From Heliorestis convoluta (GTDB lineage: Bacteria; Bacillota; Desulfitobacteriia; Heliobacteriales; Heliobacteriaceae), in the NCBI RefSeq assembly GCF_009649955.1, contig NZ_CP045875.1, forward strand, positions 1,221,501-1,285,500: a DNA stretch of 64,000 nt, written 5' to 3'. The notes under the pieces are model-generated. The model was given only the letters and a program-made list of their open reading frames with translations. It ran no database searches and was not told the DNA's origin. Below, piece after piece: positions 33,197 to 44,633 of this stretch. Made by a program: the position numbers and the translations under genes. Numbering within the stretch: the first letter of the stretch is position 1; each line of letters begins with the position of its first letter.

Positions 33197-34417
33197 ATGA
33201 ACTTCGATCTTAGCCCAGAGCAAAGAGCAATTCAGCAAATGGTTCGCCAGTTTGCCCAAGAAGAAGTAGCCCCGGGCGCGGCGGAACGGGATAAGACCGG
33301 AGTTTTTCCTGAAGCCATTTTTCGTGACATGGCGGAACTGAGTCTCCTCGGTCTTCCTTATCCGGAAGAAGTGGGTGGTGCAGGTGCCGATACTCTTTCC
33401 TTTGCCCTCGTCGTGGAAGAACTGGCTAGAGCCTGCGCTTCTACAGCCCTCTCTTATGCGGCCCATATCTCTTTAGGTTGTGCCCCTCTTTATCTTTTCG
33501 GTACGAAAGAACAACAAGAAAAGTGGCTTGTACCACTTTGTCAAGGTAAGTTTCTAGGCTCTTTCGGCCTTACAGAGCCCAATGCCGGTTCTGACGCCGG
33601 TGGAACTCAAACGGTTGCTACCTTGCAAGAAGGCCAGTGGGTGATTAACGGTTGTAAATGCTATATTACCAATGCTTCTTATGCCGGTGCTGTTGTGGCA
33701 ACCTGCCGTACAGAACCAAAAGGTGGCAGCAACGCCATTAGTGCCATTATTGTTCCTACAGGCACGGAAGGGTACACCATTCGCAATGGCTACGACAAAT
33801 TAGGTATGCGTGCTTCGAATACGTGCGAGCTTTTCTTTGATGATGTAAAAGTGCCAGAAGAAAATCTCTTAGGTGAAAGAGGCAAAGGCTTTACACAATT
33901 TTTGCAAGTCTTAGATGGTGGACGGATATCCATCGCGGCGCTTGCCCTAGGCATCGCCCAAGCATGCCTCGATGCTTCTGTCAAGTATGCCAACGAACGT
34001 GTTCAGTTTGGTCAGTCAATCTCTAAGTTTCAAGCCATTTCTTTTAAACTTGCCGATATGGCCACGCATATCGAATTGGCTCGCAACCAAGTTCACAAAG
34101 CAGCCTGGCTCAAAGATGAAGGCCGCCCTTTCGCCAAAGAAGCGGCCATGGCCAAGCTCTTTGCTTCTGAAATTGCAACCAAAGCGGCTTTAGAAGCCAT
34201 TCAAATTCACGGTGGCTATGGCTACATCAAAGAATTCCCCGTAGAACGTTACTTGCGCGATGCCAAACTTTGCGAAATTGGCGAAGGAACCTCTGAAATC
34301 CAACGCATTGTCATATCTAGACAACTTGGCTGCAATGCTCTTTCCACAGAACACAAAAAAGCGAAAAAAAGCAGTTGCCTCAAATGCGTCGATAAAGCAG
34401 AAAAGTCAGCTGTGTAG
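33197..34417 (+). CDS. Acyl-CoA dehydrogenase, probable isovaleryl-CoA dehydrogenase
   Basis: 406 aa, ATG at 33197 after GGAGGTCTGTTATT. ACAD family: LTEPNAGSDAGG, YITNASYAG, DKLGMRASNTCELFFDDV, and the C-terminal GGYGYIKEFPVERYLRDAKL with [18 protein letters not shown]. The catalytic Glu of short-chain ACADs sits in the YEGT-like position (GEGTSEIQ here has Gly before E). Corresponds to YngJ. Electrons go to EtfAB. A Lys/Cys-rich C-terminal tail of ~20 residues is unusual. Confidence 0.8.
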   Translation: MNFDLSPEQRAIQQMVRQFAQEEVAPGAAERDKTGVFPEAIFRDMAELSLLGLPYPEEVGGAGADTLSFALVVEELARACASTALSYAAHISLGCAPLYLFGTKEQQEKWLVPLCQGKFLGSFGLTEPNAGSDAGGTQTVATLQEGQWVINGCKCYITNASYAGAVVATCRTEPKGGSNAISAIIVPTGTEGYTIRNGYDKLGMRASNTCELFFDDVKVPEENLLGERGKGFTQFLQVLDGGRISIAALALGIAQACLDASVKYANERVQFGQSISKFQAISFKLADMATHIELARNQVHKAAWLKDEGRPFAKEAAMAKLFASEIATKAALEAIQIHGGYGYIKEFPVERYLRDAKLCEIGEGTSEIQRIVISRQLGCNALSTEHKKAKKSSCLKCVDKAEKSAV

Positions 34418-34547
34418 TACTAGACCCTAGACCTGCGAATACAACAGTGTCTGTAGTTGAGAAAAAAGTCTAAATTAAGCGTAATAGTGATAACGACGAT
34501 GCTGCTTCGCTGCAGCAATTCTAATAGAAGAAAGAGGTGTAGATATT

Positions 34548-37241
34548 TTGGTACCACCGTCTGAACACCTCTTATCCCAAGGCGCACTACCTGCAAAAGC
34601 AATCATCGGGGAGTGCTGGGCTCGCGATGGCCTACAAAATGAAAAAATTATCGTACCTACCGATGAAAAAGTGAAGATAATCAATGCCCTTCAAGAGATA
34701 GGTTTCAAAAAAATTGAAGCAACCAGCTTTGCTCACCCCAAATATTTGCCTCAATTTAATGATGCTGAAGAAGTGTTACAGCGCATCAACCGTCTTCCCG
34801 GCGTTGACTTTCGAGCCATTGTAACGACTCGGCGAGGCTTAGAAAGAGCAATCCTTTGCCAAGAAAAAGGCTACGGTGTCGATGAGATCGCCATGGTGAT
34901 CTCATCGACGGAAGCGCACAATCAAGCCAATGTGAAAATGAATCGCCAGGAGAACCAAGAGCTTTTAGCTTCTTTGGCGGAACAAGCTTTGCAGACAGGT
35001 CATCATGTCTTCGGATGGATTTTAACCGCTTTTGGCTGTCCTTTTACAGGCGATGTAGAGCCAAAAGAAGTTCTCCGTCTTGCACGCTGGTGGAAAAGTA
35101 TAGGCGCTTCCTATATTGGTTTAGGCGATACAACGGGCATGGCCAATCCAAAGCAAGTGGCACATCTTCTTGCCTACTTGCGTCAAGAAGGCTTTGGCCC
35201 CGAGAAAGTCGTTCTTCACTTTCACGACAGCCGCGGCACTGGACTGGCCAACAACTTGATGGCTCTACTAAGTGGTTACTACTACCTAGATAGTTCCATC
35301 GGTGCCATTGGTGGGCAAGCCAGAACGGGTGCCGACCCTTACCAAAGCGGTCACGGCGGCAACTGCAGCACCGAAGATCTTGTCGCCATGCTAGAAGAGA
35401 TGAACATATCTACAGGCATCGACAGACCGGCTCTCTTAGAGCTAGGCCAGGAAGCAGAAAAAATTCTGCAACGTCCTTTGCGCTCTAACGTTTTGCGCTG
35501 CGGACTGGTCAAGCACAGTCCTGCCCACAAAGATAAAATACGGACCCTCAGGAAGGAGGCCACATTGGTGGAAATGCTCAAAGTTACGATGGGTGATCTT
35601 TTGGATCAACGAGCAGCCCAACAGCCTGATCATGAAGCGGTTGTCTACACCGATGATCGCAATTTGCGACTTACCTATCGAGAATTTCAAGAGCGTGCGA
35701 ACCAGGTGGCCAAAGGCTTAATGGCACTGGGTGTGCAAAAAGGTGAAAACATCGCTATCTGGGCTACGAACTATCCCGAGTGGCTCGATACGCAATTTGG
35801 CAGCGCCAAAATGGGTGCAGTCCTCGTAACAGTTAACACCAACTATCGCGCTTCGGAATTGCAATACTTGCTCCGTCAATCTGATGCCACCACCTTGTTG
35901 CTCATCGATGGCTTTCGCGACAACAATTACGTAGAAACGCTTAACCAGATTTGCCCACAACTCGCAACAAGCCAACCCGGTGAATTGCAATGTTCAGCCT
36001 TACCGCTCTTAAAAAATGTGATCTTCATCGGTCGAGACCCGGAAGAAAAGCACCCTGGTATGTTCAGTTGGAATGATTTCTTACAGCTTGGCGAAACCAT
36101 TTCCGCTGAAGCGCTGGCAGAACGACAAAAATCACTTCACTATGACGATACCATTAACATGCAATACACTTCCGGTACGACCGGATTTCCCAAAGGCGTC
36201 ATGCTCAGTCATTACAACATTGTCAACAACGCTCGTCTCGTTGCCGCCAATCAAAATATGACCCAAGAAGACCGCCTTTGCTTTCCCGTCCCCCTTTTTC
36301 ATTGTTTTGGTTGTGTTATGAGTTCCTTGGCTTGCATAGTTACTGGGGCAACCATGGTGCCCATTGAAAGCTTCGATCCCCTTCGCGTATTGGCAGCCGT
36401 AGAAAAAGAGAAATGCACCATCTTATACGGCGTTCCTACCATGTTCATTGCCCAACTGAATCACCCTGACTTTGAACGCTACAATCTATCAACGCTGCGC
36501 ACAGGGATCATGGCAGGATCTCCCTGCCCTATAGAAGTGATGAAAAAAGTGGCCCACCAGATGGGCGCTCGCGATATTACCATTGCCTACGGTCTTACTG
36601 AATTTTCACCGGTCATTACCCAAACGACAGCGCAAGACTCTCTCGAACGTAGAGTTTCTACCGTTGGGAAAGCCTTGCCTTCCGTAGAAGTCAAAGTCAT
36701 CGATCCTGCCACAGGGCAAGAAGTGCCCCCCGGACAGACGGGCGAACTTTGTGCTCGCGGTTTTGGTGTAATGAAAGGATATTATAAAAACCCGGAAGCC
36801 ACCGCAGCGGTGATTAATGAAGAAGGTTGGCTCCGCACAGGCGATTTGGCTACCTACGATGAGGAAGGCTACGTTAAAATTACAGGCCGGGCCAAAGATA
36901 TGATTATTCGTGGGGGAGAGAACATTTACCCACGAGAAATTGAAGAATTTCTCTACAGCCACCCCAAAATCGGCGATGTACAAGTGATTGGCGTTCCTGA
37001 TCTTAAGTATGGCGAAGAAGTGCTCGCTTGCATTATTCCGAAAGAGGGAGAAGAGCTCACCGAAGAAGAGGTTCGTAAATACTGCCAAGGTCAAATTGCC
37101 CGTCACAAAATTCCCCGCTATATTCGCTTCCTTACCCACTACCCCATGACTGCGTCCGGTAAGATCCAGAAATTTCGCCTTCGCGAGCATTACATCGAAG
37201 AACTATCTCTCGAAAATGCCGCAAAGGTGGAGACAGCTTGA
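34548..37241 (+). CDS. HMG-CoA lyase / acyl-CoA synthetase fusion
   Basis: 897 aa, TTG at 34548 after AAAGAGGTGTAGATATT. Residues ~15-330: HMG-CoA lyase TIM barrel ([56 protein letters not shown]). Residues ~345-890: AMP-binding ligase ([47 protein letters not shown], and Lys in [14 protein letters not shown]). Bacillus has these as separate yngG and yngI. A strong AGGAAGGAGG lies at 35550-35559, just before TTG/GTG codons at 35565 and 35568 in the same frame, so the ligase half may also be made alone. The lyase cleaves HMG-CoA to acetyl-CoA and acetoacetate; the ligase may activate isovalerate or isobutyrate. Confidence 0.87.
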   Translation: MVPPSEHLLSQGALPAKAIIGECWARDGLQNEKIIVPTDEKVKIINALQEIGFKKIEATSFAHPKYLPQFNDAEEVLQRINRLPGVDFRAIVTTRRGLERAILCQEKGYGVDEIAMVISSTEAHNQANVKMNRQENQELLASLAEQALQTGHHVFGWILTAFGCPFTGDVEPKEVLRLARWWKSIGASYIGLGDTTGMANPKQVAHLLAYLRQEGFGPEKVVLHFHDSRGTGLANNLMALLSGYYYLDSSIGAIGGQARTGADPYQSGHGGNCSTEDLVAMLEEMNISTGIDRPALLELGQEAEKILQRPLRSNVLRCGLVKHSPAHKDKIRTLRKEATLVEMLKVTMGDLLDQRAAQQPDHEAVVYTDDRNLRLTYREFQERANQVAKGLMALGVQKGENIAIWATNYPEWLDTQFGSAKMGAVLVTVNTNYRASELQYLLRQSDATTLLLIDGFRDNNYVETLNQICPQLATSQPGELQCSALPLLKNVIFIGRDPEEKHPGMFSWNDFLQLGETISAEALAERQKSLHYDDTINMQYTSGTTGFPKGVMLSHYNIVNNARLVAANQNMTQEDRLCFPVPLFHCFGCVMSSLACIVTGATMVPIESFDPLRVLAAVEKEKCTILYGVPTMFIAQLNHPDFERYNLSTLRTGIMAGSPCPIEVMKKVAHQMGARDITIAYGLTEFSPVITQTTAQDSLERRVSTVGKALPSVEVKVIDPATGQEVPPGQTGELCARGFGVMKGYYKNPEATAAVINEEGWLRTGDLATYDEEGYVKITGRAKDMIIRGGENIYPREIEEFLYSHPKIGDVQVIGVPDLKYGEEVLACIIPKEGEELTEEEVRKYCQGQIARHKIPRYIRFLTHYPMTASGKIQKFRLREHYIEELSLENAAKVETA

Positions 37242-39321
37242 TGAAAAAAATTCTCTGGACGCCGCCGCTCGCAAGGTAGAACAATCGCAAATGAAAGCAT
37301 TTATGGACTATATTCGTGAACAGAAAGGCCGAAGCTTTCGGACCTATCGCACCCTTCACGCCTGGTCTGTTCAGAATATTCGGGATTTTTGGGATTCTTT
37401 CTGGCATTTTAGCGAACCTTTGCACTCTCAACCTTACGAGGAAGTATTGGTCGAAGGCGATCATATGACGGATGCCCAATGGTTTCGAGGTGCACGATTA
37501 AATTTTGCCGAAAACCTGCTCCGCTATCGCGATGATCAGATCGCTCTTATCGCCCACAGCGAAATAGGTCCAAGGCGCACCCTGACCTATCAAGAACTGT
37601 ACGCAGACGTGCACCAGCTTGCCCAAGCGCTCGAGAGTATTTCGCTACAACCAGGTGATCGCGTTGCCGCTTATATGCCCAACGTGCCTGAAACGGTCGT
37701 TGCCCTTTTGGCCTCAACAGCCTTAGGGGCCACCTGGTCTTCTACATCGCCTGACTTTGGTAGCAAAGCAGTGGCTGAACGCTTCGGCCAGATCGAACCA
37801 AAAGTGCTCTTCATCACCGATGGCTATACCTACAAAGGCAAGGGCTACAGCACCTTAGAAAAAGCCCGTCAGATCACCAAGGCCATTCCTTCCATAGAAA
37901 AAGTAATTCTCTTTCCCTACCTGGAATCAGCGGAAGAATTGAGAAAAAAGCTACCCCATCTATTACCAGAAGCTGTGATATGTCAAGACTTTGTTTCTTC
38001 AATCGCCGCAGTAGCGCCAATAGAGTTAGCGAAAGCCCCACTAGAGTCAACGAAGCTTTCCGCAAATTCTGTAACCACTACCTGTCCATCTGCAAGCAAC
38101 ACCAATTCAGCAGGAAGCGGCATTTTTCGTCAACTCCCTGCGAACCACCCTCTATATATCCTCTATTCCTCAGGCACGACAGGCAAACCCAAAGCAATTG
38201 TCCACAGCGCCGGTGGCACTTTGATGCAGCATCTGAAAGAACTGCGACTGCACACAGATATCAAGCGAGAAAGCACGCTATTTTACTACAGCACTTGCGG
38301 CTGGATGATGTGGAATTGGATGGTCAGTGCCCTTGCTCTCGGCGCTACCGTTGTACTCTACGACGGCTCACCTTTTCACCCGACAGCAGAGCGATTCTTG
38401 CAACTGGTAGAAGAAGAAAAAGTCACCCACTGGGGTGTCAGTGCCAAGTACATTATGTCTATAGAGCGAGAAGCGCTCATTGGCAAAGGCAAGTATGACC
38501 TGCAATCGTTGCAGACCCTTCTATCTACAGGATCGCCTCTTTCCGCAGAAAGCTTTTGTTATGTCTATAGCCATATCAAAGAAGATCTATGCTTATCCTC
38601 CATATCAGGGGGAACCGATATTATTTCTTGCTTTGTCTTAGGCAACCCCATGCTTCCTGTCTATGCGGGCGAAATTCAAAGCAAAGGCCTGGCCATGGAT
38701 GTTGTCGGCTTGGACGAAGCTGGTCAAGAAGTAAAAAAAGGCAAAGGCGAACTCGTCTGCCGCCAGCCTTTTCCCTCCATGCCCCTTGGATTTTGGAAAG
38801 ATGAAGAAAAAAACAAATACAAAGAATCCTACTTCAGCAAATACCCCCAAGTCTGGTGTCATGGCGACTACATTGAAGTCAAGCCGCGCCGAGGTATCGT
38901 TATCCACGGCCGCTCTGATGCCACCTTAAACCCCGGCGGCATTCGTATAGGCACCGCAGAGATCTATCGCATCTTAGAACTTATCGATGAGATAGACGAC
39001 AGTCTCGTCGTAGGACAGCGATACCAGGACGACGAACGCATACTACTTTTCATCAAACTTCTTGCTGGCGAAAGCTTAACAGCAGAACTAGAAAAAAGGA
39101 TCAAGCAAACACTACGAAGCAATGCCACAGCCCGTCATGTACCACAAAAAATCATACCCGTTCGCGATATTCCCTACACCCTTAATGGCAAAAAAGTAGA
39201 GATCGCTGTGCGCAACATACTTCACGGCGAACCGGTTTTAAATCGCCAAGCCTTGGCCAACCCCGACTCACTAGAAGAATACCATCAAATGACAGAACTG
39301 CGCAAAGAAGCAGCCTCCTAG
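37241..39321 (+). CDS. Acetoacetyl-CoA synthetase, with a probable 1-base frameshift near the start
   Basis: ~693 aa. The ATG at 37241 overlaps the previous stop (TGATG) and reads MKKILWTPP, the family's usual N-terminus, but runs into a stop at 37277. The rest is in another frame from about 37267 (ARKVEQSQMKAFMDYIREQK), with AMP-binding marks ILYSSGTTGKPKAIVHSAGG, GWMMWNWMVSAL, SGGTDI and LNGKKVEIAVR. One C missing in the CCGCCGCTC run explains it. ATG 37291 is a fallback start. Ser/Thr-rich insertion at about residues 250-285. Reactivates acetoacetate from the lyase. Confidence 0.85.
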
Positions 39322-39395
39322 AAAGCGTAAAGTAGTGTCAAGGGGACGCTTTGCTTGCCACTTTTAACCAATTAAATAGAAAGAGAGGTGCTTCC

Positions 39396-40982
39396 ATGAG
39401 CGAAAAAAAATTCAAAACCTTATCGGGCGAAGAAGTTAAAGCTTGCTACACTGCCGCTGATCTATCTTCAAAAAAGACGACCGATTCAGAAATTCCAGGC
39501 CAATATCCCTACACAAGAGGCATTCATAGCAATATGTATCGACAGCGCCTCTGGACCTTCCGCCAGTTTGCTGGCTTTGCGACTGCCAAAGAGACGAATG
39601 AGCGTTTCAAACTTTTGTTATCAAAAGGGCAAACGGGCCTTTCTGTCGCCTTCGATATGCCAACGCTAATGGGCTACGACTCTGATCATCCTCGGGCAGA
39701 AGGGGAAGTGGGACGTTGTGGCGTCGCCATTGACTCACTGGCTGATATGGAAGAATTATTCCAAGGCATTCCTCTTGATCAAGTCAGCACTTCCATGACC
39801 ATCAACGGACCGGCTGCAATTATCTGGGCTTTTTACATTGCCACAGCAGAAAAGCAAGGTGTTCCTTCAGAAAAGCTTTCTGGAACGATTCAAAATGACA
39901 TCTTAAAAGAATACATCGCCCAAAAGTCTTGGCTCTTTCCCCCAAAACCATCGATGCGTCTCATTACAGACACCTTTGCTTATGCCACCCGCCATGTGCC
40001 CAAGTGGAACAGCATTAGCATATCAGGGTACCACATTCGAGAAGCTGGTGCGACAGCGCTGCAGGAACTGGCTTTTACCTTGGCCGATGGCTTTGCTTAT
40101 GTCGAAGCGGGCATTGAAGCAGGCCTTGATGTTGACGATTTTGCACCGCGCCTTTCCTTTTTCTTCAATGCCCATATGGACTTTTTCGAAGAAATTGCCA
40201 AGTTTCGAGCCGCTCGTCGTATCTGGGCTCGCCGCATGAAAGAAAAATACGGCGCCAAAAAAGAGCGCTCCCTTATGTTGCGCTTCCACACCCAAACAGC
40301 CGGCTGTAGCCTAACAGCGCCGCAACCAGAAAACAACATTGTGCGCACAGCCTTTGAAGGTCTCTCGGCGGTACTCGGCGGCACCCAGTCTCTCCACACC
40401 AACTCCATGGATGAAGTCCTTGCTTTGCCAACGGAAAAATCAGCAACCATCGCCTTGCGGACGCAACAAATTATTGCCCACGAAACAGGAGTCACCAACA
40501 CCGTTGATCCCTTGGGAGGCTCTTACTTCGTAGAAGCCCTGACTGACAAGATGGAAGCAGGGGCAGAGCGTTATTTTGAACAAATCGATGCCTTAGGCGG
40601 TGTTATTCCTGCCATTGAACAAGGCTTTTTCCAAAAAGAAATTGCAGAAGCTGCTTTTCAATATCAAAAAGAGATTGACGAGAAGAAAAGAATTATCGTT
40701 GGCGTCAACGACTATATAGAAGACATGGCCATGGACATGCCTCTGCTCAGAATTGATCCAGCCATCGAAGAAGAGCAAGTCAAAAAAGTGCAAGCCCTTC
40801 GAGCTAGCCGTGATAACGAAAAGGTAGAAAAAGCACTGCGAGAGTTGCAAGCAGAAGCACGAGGTACAGAAAACTTGCTGCCACCGCTTCTTGAAGCCGT
40901 TAGAGCGTACGCAACAGAAGGTGAAATTGCAAGTACTTTAAAGGAAGTTTTCGGCGAATATCGAGAACAGCCCGTTTTCTAA
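39396..40982 (+). CDS. icmA: B12-dependent acyl-CoA mutase large subunit, isobutyryl-CoA mutase type
   Basis: 528 aa, ATG at 39396 after AAGAGAGGTG. Mutase TIM barrel: [54 protein letters not shown]. The two residues that separate mutases are Phe58 (RQF) and Gln176 (IAQK). They are 118 apart, as are Tyr89/Arg207 of methylmalonyl-CoA mutase and Phe80/Gln198 of isobutyryl-CoA mutase. F/Q is the isobutyryl-CoA type. No methylmalonyl-CoA epimerase is nearby. Works with the B12 subunit at 41002. It would turn valine-derived isobutyryl-CoA into butyryl-CoA. Confidence 0.8.
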   Translation: MSEKKFKTLSGEEVKACYTAADLSSKKTTDSEIPGQYPYTRGIHSNMYRQRLWTFRQFAGFATAKETNERFKLLLSKGQTGLSVAFDMPTLMGYDSDHPRAEGEVGRCGVAIDSLADMEELFQGIPLDQVSTSMTINGPAAIIWAFYIATAEKQGVPSEKLSGTIQNDILKEYIAQKSWLFPPKPSMRLITDTFAYATRHVPKWNSISISGYHIREAGATALQELAFTLADGFAYVEAGIEAGLDVDDFAPRLSFFFNAHMDFFEEIAKFRAARRIWARRMKEKYGAKKERSLMLRFHTQTAGCSLTAPQPENNIVRTAFEGLSAVLGGTQSLHTNSMDEVLALPTEKSATIALRTQQIIAHETGVTNTVDPLGGSYFVEALTDKMEAGAERYFEQIDALGGVIPAIEQGFFQKEIAEAAFQYQKEIDEKKRIIVGVNDYIEDMAMDMPLLRIDPAIEEEQVKKVQALRASRDNEKVEKALRELQAEARGTENLLPPLLEAVRAYATEGEIASTLKEVFGEYREQPVF

Positions 40983-41001
40983 AAAAAGAGGTGATTGCAC
41001 A

Positions 41002-41430
41002 GTGAACGTAACAGCCGAGCCGCTCAAGGTCATAGGCAAGGGCAAAGGTCCCTTGAAAGTCTTAGTTGCCAAACCAGGCTTAGACGGCCATGACCGTGGC
41101 GTGAAAGTCGTCGCTCGAGCCCTTCGTGATGCGGGCATGGAAGTTATATATACGGGTCTTCACCAAACAGCTGCTCAAATTGTTGAAGCAGCCATCCAAG
41201 AAGACGTAGATGCCATCGGCATTAGCATTCTTTCGGGAGCTCATATGACAGTCTTTCGCAAAGTGCGCCAACTGCTCGATGAAAACAACATCGACGACAT
41301 CATCGTCTTTGGCGGAGGCATCATTCCTGAAGAAGACGCGACTGTTCTTATCGAAAAAGGCTATAGCCACAAAATTTTCGGACCAGGCACACCGCTAGAA
41401 CAAATCACCGACTGGCTTGAAAAAGCTTAA
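41002..41430 (+). CDS. icmB: B12-binding small subunit of the acyl-CoA mutase
   Basis: 142 aa, GTG at 41002 with AAAGAGGTGATTG upstream. Rossmann B12-binding domain: [20 protein letters not shown] (the DxHxxG loop with the cobalt-ligating His), SILSGAHM and GGGIIPEED. Size equals stand-alone IcmB. 19 bp after icmA. Confidence 0.88.
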   Translation: MNVTAEPLKVIGKGKGPLKVLVAKPGLDGHDRGVKVVARALRDAGMEVIYTGLHQTAAQIVEAAIQEDVDAIGISILSGAHMTVFRKVRQLLDENNIDDIIVFGGGIIPEEDATVLIEKGYSHKIFGPGTPLEQITDWLEKA

Positions 41431-41447
41431 AAAGGAGGCTAATAAAG

Positions 41448-42233
41448 GTGCAACCATGGCAACAAGAAGGCCAAAAACTGGAAGTTTCCATTCGTCCGGA
41501 AACCTTTCCCTTGGCCATAAAGATTTTTCCATCCGGCGAGCCCTTGCCTGCTAAAGTTAAAAAACCAGCTCGCGATCTAGGCGTACAAGTCGCTTTGTGC
41601 CAGGCTGTCGGCATGGCCCGTCGCTATGGTTGGACCCTGGCCATTGACCAAGAAGACCAATCATGCCCCATCGCACACATTGCTTTTGGATTTCAGCCTT
41701 CCTTACCTTTTTATGAAGAAGGGCACCTTGCTTGTGGCATGTACGTACAGAACAAGGAAGCAGCTGTCCGCTCCGAAGCTATCATTCCCAAACTAACAGA
41801 ACAAGAGCGTGGAACCGTCGTCATGGCCCCTCTTACCAAAGCAAACTTTGAGCCAGACCTGCTTTTGCTATACGGCAATTCAGCCCAAATCATGCGGCTC
41901 GTCGCCGCTTCCCTTTACTTTGAAGGTGGCGCCATGGAAACTCACATTTCCCCCCGTGCTGATTGTGCCCACAGCATTATCGGCACTTTGCAAGAAGAAA
42001 AAGCAAAAGTAATCCTACCTTGCTACGGCGATCGCATCTTCGGCCAGACCCAAGATCACGAAATGGCTTTTACCTTGCCTTACAAAGAGCTCAAACAACT
42101 GCTCATCGGCTTAGAAGGAACACACCGCGGTGGCATTCGTTACCCCGTACCGACGTATCTGCGCTACCAAGTTCATTATCCACCGAATTATGAAAAGTTG
42201 AAAAAAATGTGGGAAGAAAAAGAAGAAGCTTAA
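41448..42233 (+). CDS. DUF169 family protein
   Basis: 261 aa, GTG start at 41448 after AAAAGGAGGCTAATAAAG. Pattern FPLAIKIFPSGEPLP, LCQAVGMARRYGWTLAIDQED, YEEGHLACGMYV and PCYGDRIFGQTQDHEMAFTLP fits DUF169. Conserved Cys residues suggest a cofactor or redox role, but the function is unknown. Location in the mutase operon makes a role in cofactor handling or reactivation possible; no MeaB-type GTPase is present here. Confidence 0.7.
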   Translation: MQPWQQEGQKLEVSIRPETFPLAIKIFPSGEPLPAKVKKPARDLGVQVALCQAVGMARRYGWTLAIDQEDQSCPIAHIAFGFQPSLPFYEEGHLACGMYVQNKEAAVRSEAIIPKLTEQERGTVVMAPLTKANFEPDLLLLYGNSAQIMRLVAASLYFEGGAMETHISPRADCAHSIIGTLQEEKAKVILPCYGDRIFGQTQDHEMAFTLPYKELKQLLIGLEGTHRGGIRYPVPTYLRYQVHYPPNYEKLKKMWEEKEEA

Positions 42234-42251
42234 AAAAGGGGAGGGAACCTC

Positions 42252-43396
42252 GTGAACTTTACCTTATCAGAAGAGCAAGTATTATTACAAAAAACAGTAC
42301 GCCAGTTCGCCCAAGAACAAGTAGCACCCTTGGCAGCTGAAATGGATGAAAAAGAAGAATTTCACTGGCCTCTTTGGAACGAAATGGCTGAACTAGGGCT
42401 CACAGGACTGCCTTTCCCTGAACAATACGGTGGTGCTGAAATGGATAATCTCAGCTACGCCATTGCCTGCGAAGAGCTGGGACGTATCTGCGGATCTACG
42501 AGCGTCACCTTGTCGGCCCACACTTCCTTAGGCGCCTGGCCCATTTATCACTTTGGCACAGAAGAACAGAAAGAACGCTACCTAAAGCCCCTCGCACTGG
42601 GAGAATCCCTCGGCGCCATGGGCCTGACCGAACCAGCCGCTGGCTCCGACGCCGCTGCCATTAAAATGACAGCCCGGAGAGAAGGAGATCACTACCGGCT
42701 CAACGGCAGCAAAATCTTTATCACCAACGGCGGTCAAGCCGAAATCTACGTAGTCGTAGCCAGCACCGACCCAGCGCAAGGCTACAAAGGCATCTCCGCA
42801 TTTATCGTAGAAAAAGGCACCCCCGGATTCCTCATCGGAAAAAAAGAAAAAAGATGGGCATTCGCGCCTCAGCCACCTGCGAGCTCATTTTTGAAGATTG
42901 CCTCATCCCCATCGAAAACCGACTGGGCGACGAAGGAACAGGCTTTCGCCTAATCATGCAAACTCTAGAAGGCGGCCGCATCGGCATAGCATCCCAGGCC
43001 CTCGGCATCGCCCAAGGCGCCTTCGACCAGGCCCTCGCCTACAGCCAAGAACGCGAACAATTTGGCCGGCCCATTAGCACCAAACAGGCCATCCAATTTA
43101 TGCTAGCCGACATGGCCACCCAAATCGAAGCAGCCCGCTTGCTCGTCTATCAAGCCGCCTACCTCAAAGATCAAAAACTCCCCCACGGCAAAGCCTCCTC
43201 CATGGCCAAAGTATTCGCCTCCGAAGTCGCCATGAAAGTCACAACCCAAGCCGTACAGATCCACGGCGGCTACGGCTACAGCCGTGAATACCCAGTCGAA
43301 CGAATGATGCGCGATGCCAAAATCACCGAAATCTACGAAGGCACCAGCGAAATCCAACGCTTGGTCATCGCCAACCATTTGATAAAAGGAAAATAG
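42252..43396 (+). CDS. Acyl-CoA dehydrogenase, split by a 1-base frameshift
   Basis: First part reads [20 protein letters not shown] to FLIGKKEK; the second continues [16 protein letters not shown] to [12 protein letters not shown]. Together they make a complete ~382-aa ACAD with [38 protein letters not shown] and the catalytic Glu in [10 protein letters not shown]. The break is a run of six A at 42847-42852 where seven would restore frame. Best read as one intact gene with a sequencing error. Likely works on butyryl- or 2-methylbutyryl-CoA. Confidence 0.82.
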
Positions 43397-43427
43397 CAAT
43401 AAAATTCAAAGGAGGCTGACCCCCCTC

Positions 43428-44609
43428 ATGAGAAAAGTAGCTATCGTCAGCGCCGCTCGCACGGCCTTCGGAAAATTCGGCGGATCCCTATCTTCACTCA
43501 AGGCCGTAGACCTAGGTGCTACAGCCATCACTGGGGCACTGGAAAAAGTCAGCCTCAAGCCGAGTGAAGTACAATACGTCTACATGGGCCAAGTCCTACA
43601 AGGCGGCGCCGGCCAGATCCCATCCCGCCAAGCAGCAAGAAAAGCTGAAATTCCTTGGGATGTTCCCTCCGTAACCGTAAACAAAGTATGTGCCAGTGGC
43701 CTCATCTCCGTAGCCATGGCAGCCAAAATGATCGCCTACGGCGAAATCGATGCAGCCGTTGCTGGCGGCATGGAAAGCATGAGCCAATCAACCTACATGC
43801 TGCCGACGGCCCGCTGGGGACAGCGTATGTTTAACCTGGAAGGCGTAGACTCCATGGTCCACGATGGACTCTGGTGCCCTTTTTATAACCGCCACATGGC
43901 TCTACATGGCTCAGAATCAGCTCGCAAATTCGATATAAGCCGAGAAGCACAAGATGAATGGGCACTTCGCAGCCAGCAACGAGCCGCCCAGGCCATGGAA
44001 AAGGGATGGCTTTCTGAAGAGCTTATACCTGTCAATATTCCCCAGAAAAAAGGAGCTCCTCTGCAAGTCAGTCAAGATGAGCAGCCAAGACCGGACAGCA
44101 CCATCGATAAACTTGCTCGATTGCAACCCATCTTTGATCCCCAAGGTAGCGTTACAGCAGGCAACGCACCGGGCGTCAATGACGGCGGTGCAGCCCTGGT
44201 GCTAATGAGTGAAGAAAAAGCCCAGGAATTGGCTTTAGAGCCTTTAGCCTACTATATAGCCCACCAAGAAGTCGCTTTAGAAGCAAGCGAAATGCCAGAA
44301 ACGCCGGGTCATGCCATCAACAAAGTCTTAAAGCAACAGGGGATGACGCATCACGATATCGATCTTTACGAAGTCAACGAAGCTTTTGCCTCTGTTGTCT
44401 TAGTCAGTCAAAAAGTCGCTGGCTATGACCTAGAAAAAGTGAATCAGCAAGGTGGCGCCATCGCCTATGGCCACCCCATTGGAGCCAGTGGCGGACGCAT
44501 ACTGGCAACACTGATTCATCAACTGCGCCGTCGTGGCGGTGGCTACGGCATCGCCGCTATCTGCAGTGGTGCTGCCCAAGGTGACGCCCTGTTGCTCAAA
44601 GTAGAGTAA
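43428..44609 (+). CDS. Acetyl-CoA acetyltransferase (thiolase)
   Basis: 393 aa, ATG at 43428. Active-site Cys in NKVCASGLISV, His in YGHPIGASGGRIL, and the second Cys in AICSGAAQGDALLL (family normally CxGxGQG; Ser-Gly-Ala-Ala is a variation). Cleaves acetoacetyl-CoA to two acetyl-CoA, closing both the leucine and valine branches. Confidence 0.9.
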   Translation: MRKVAIVSAARTAFGKFGGSLSSLKAVDLGATAITGALEKVSLKPSEVQYVYMGQVLQGGAGQIPSRQAARKAEIPWDVPSVTVNKVCASGLISVAMAAKMIAYGEIDAAVAGGMESMSQSTYMLPTARWGQRMFNLEGVDSMVHDGLWCPFYNRHMALHGSESARKFDISREAQDEWALRSQQRAAQAMEKGWLSEELIPVNIPQKKGAPLQVSQDEQPRPDSTIDKLARLQPIFDPQGSVTAGNAPGVNDGGAALVLMSEEKAQELALEPLAYYIAHQEVALEASEMPETPGHAINKVLKQQGMTHHDIDLYEVNEAFASVVLVSQKVAGYDLEKVNQQGGAIAYGHPIGASGGRILATLIHQLRRRGGGYGIAAICSGAAQGDALLLKVE

Positions 44610-44633
44610 AAAGAAGAGGAGTAGATCGCTCAA

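Noticed and set aside
39396-41430. Methylmalonyl-CoA mutase as the call for the B12 mutase
   Set aside because: The Tyr and Arg that bind the methylmalonyl carboxylate are Phe and Gln here, and no epimerase or MeaB gene is present.
42252-43396. Two separate short acyl-CoA dehydrogenase genes
   Set aside because: The two frames meet inside one conserved domain, and a single A added to the run at 42847-42852 restores a normal protein.
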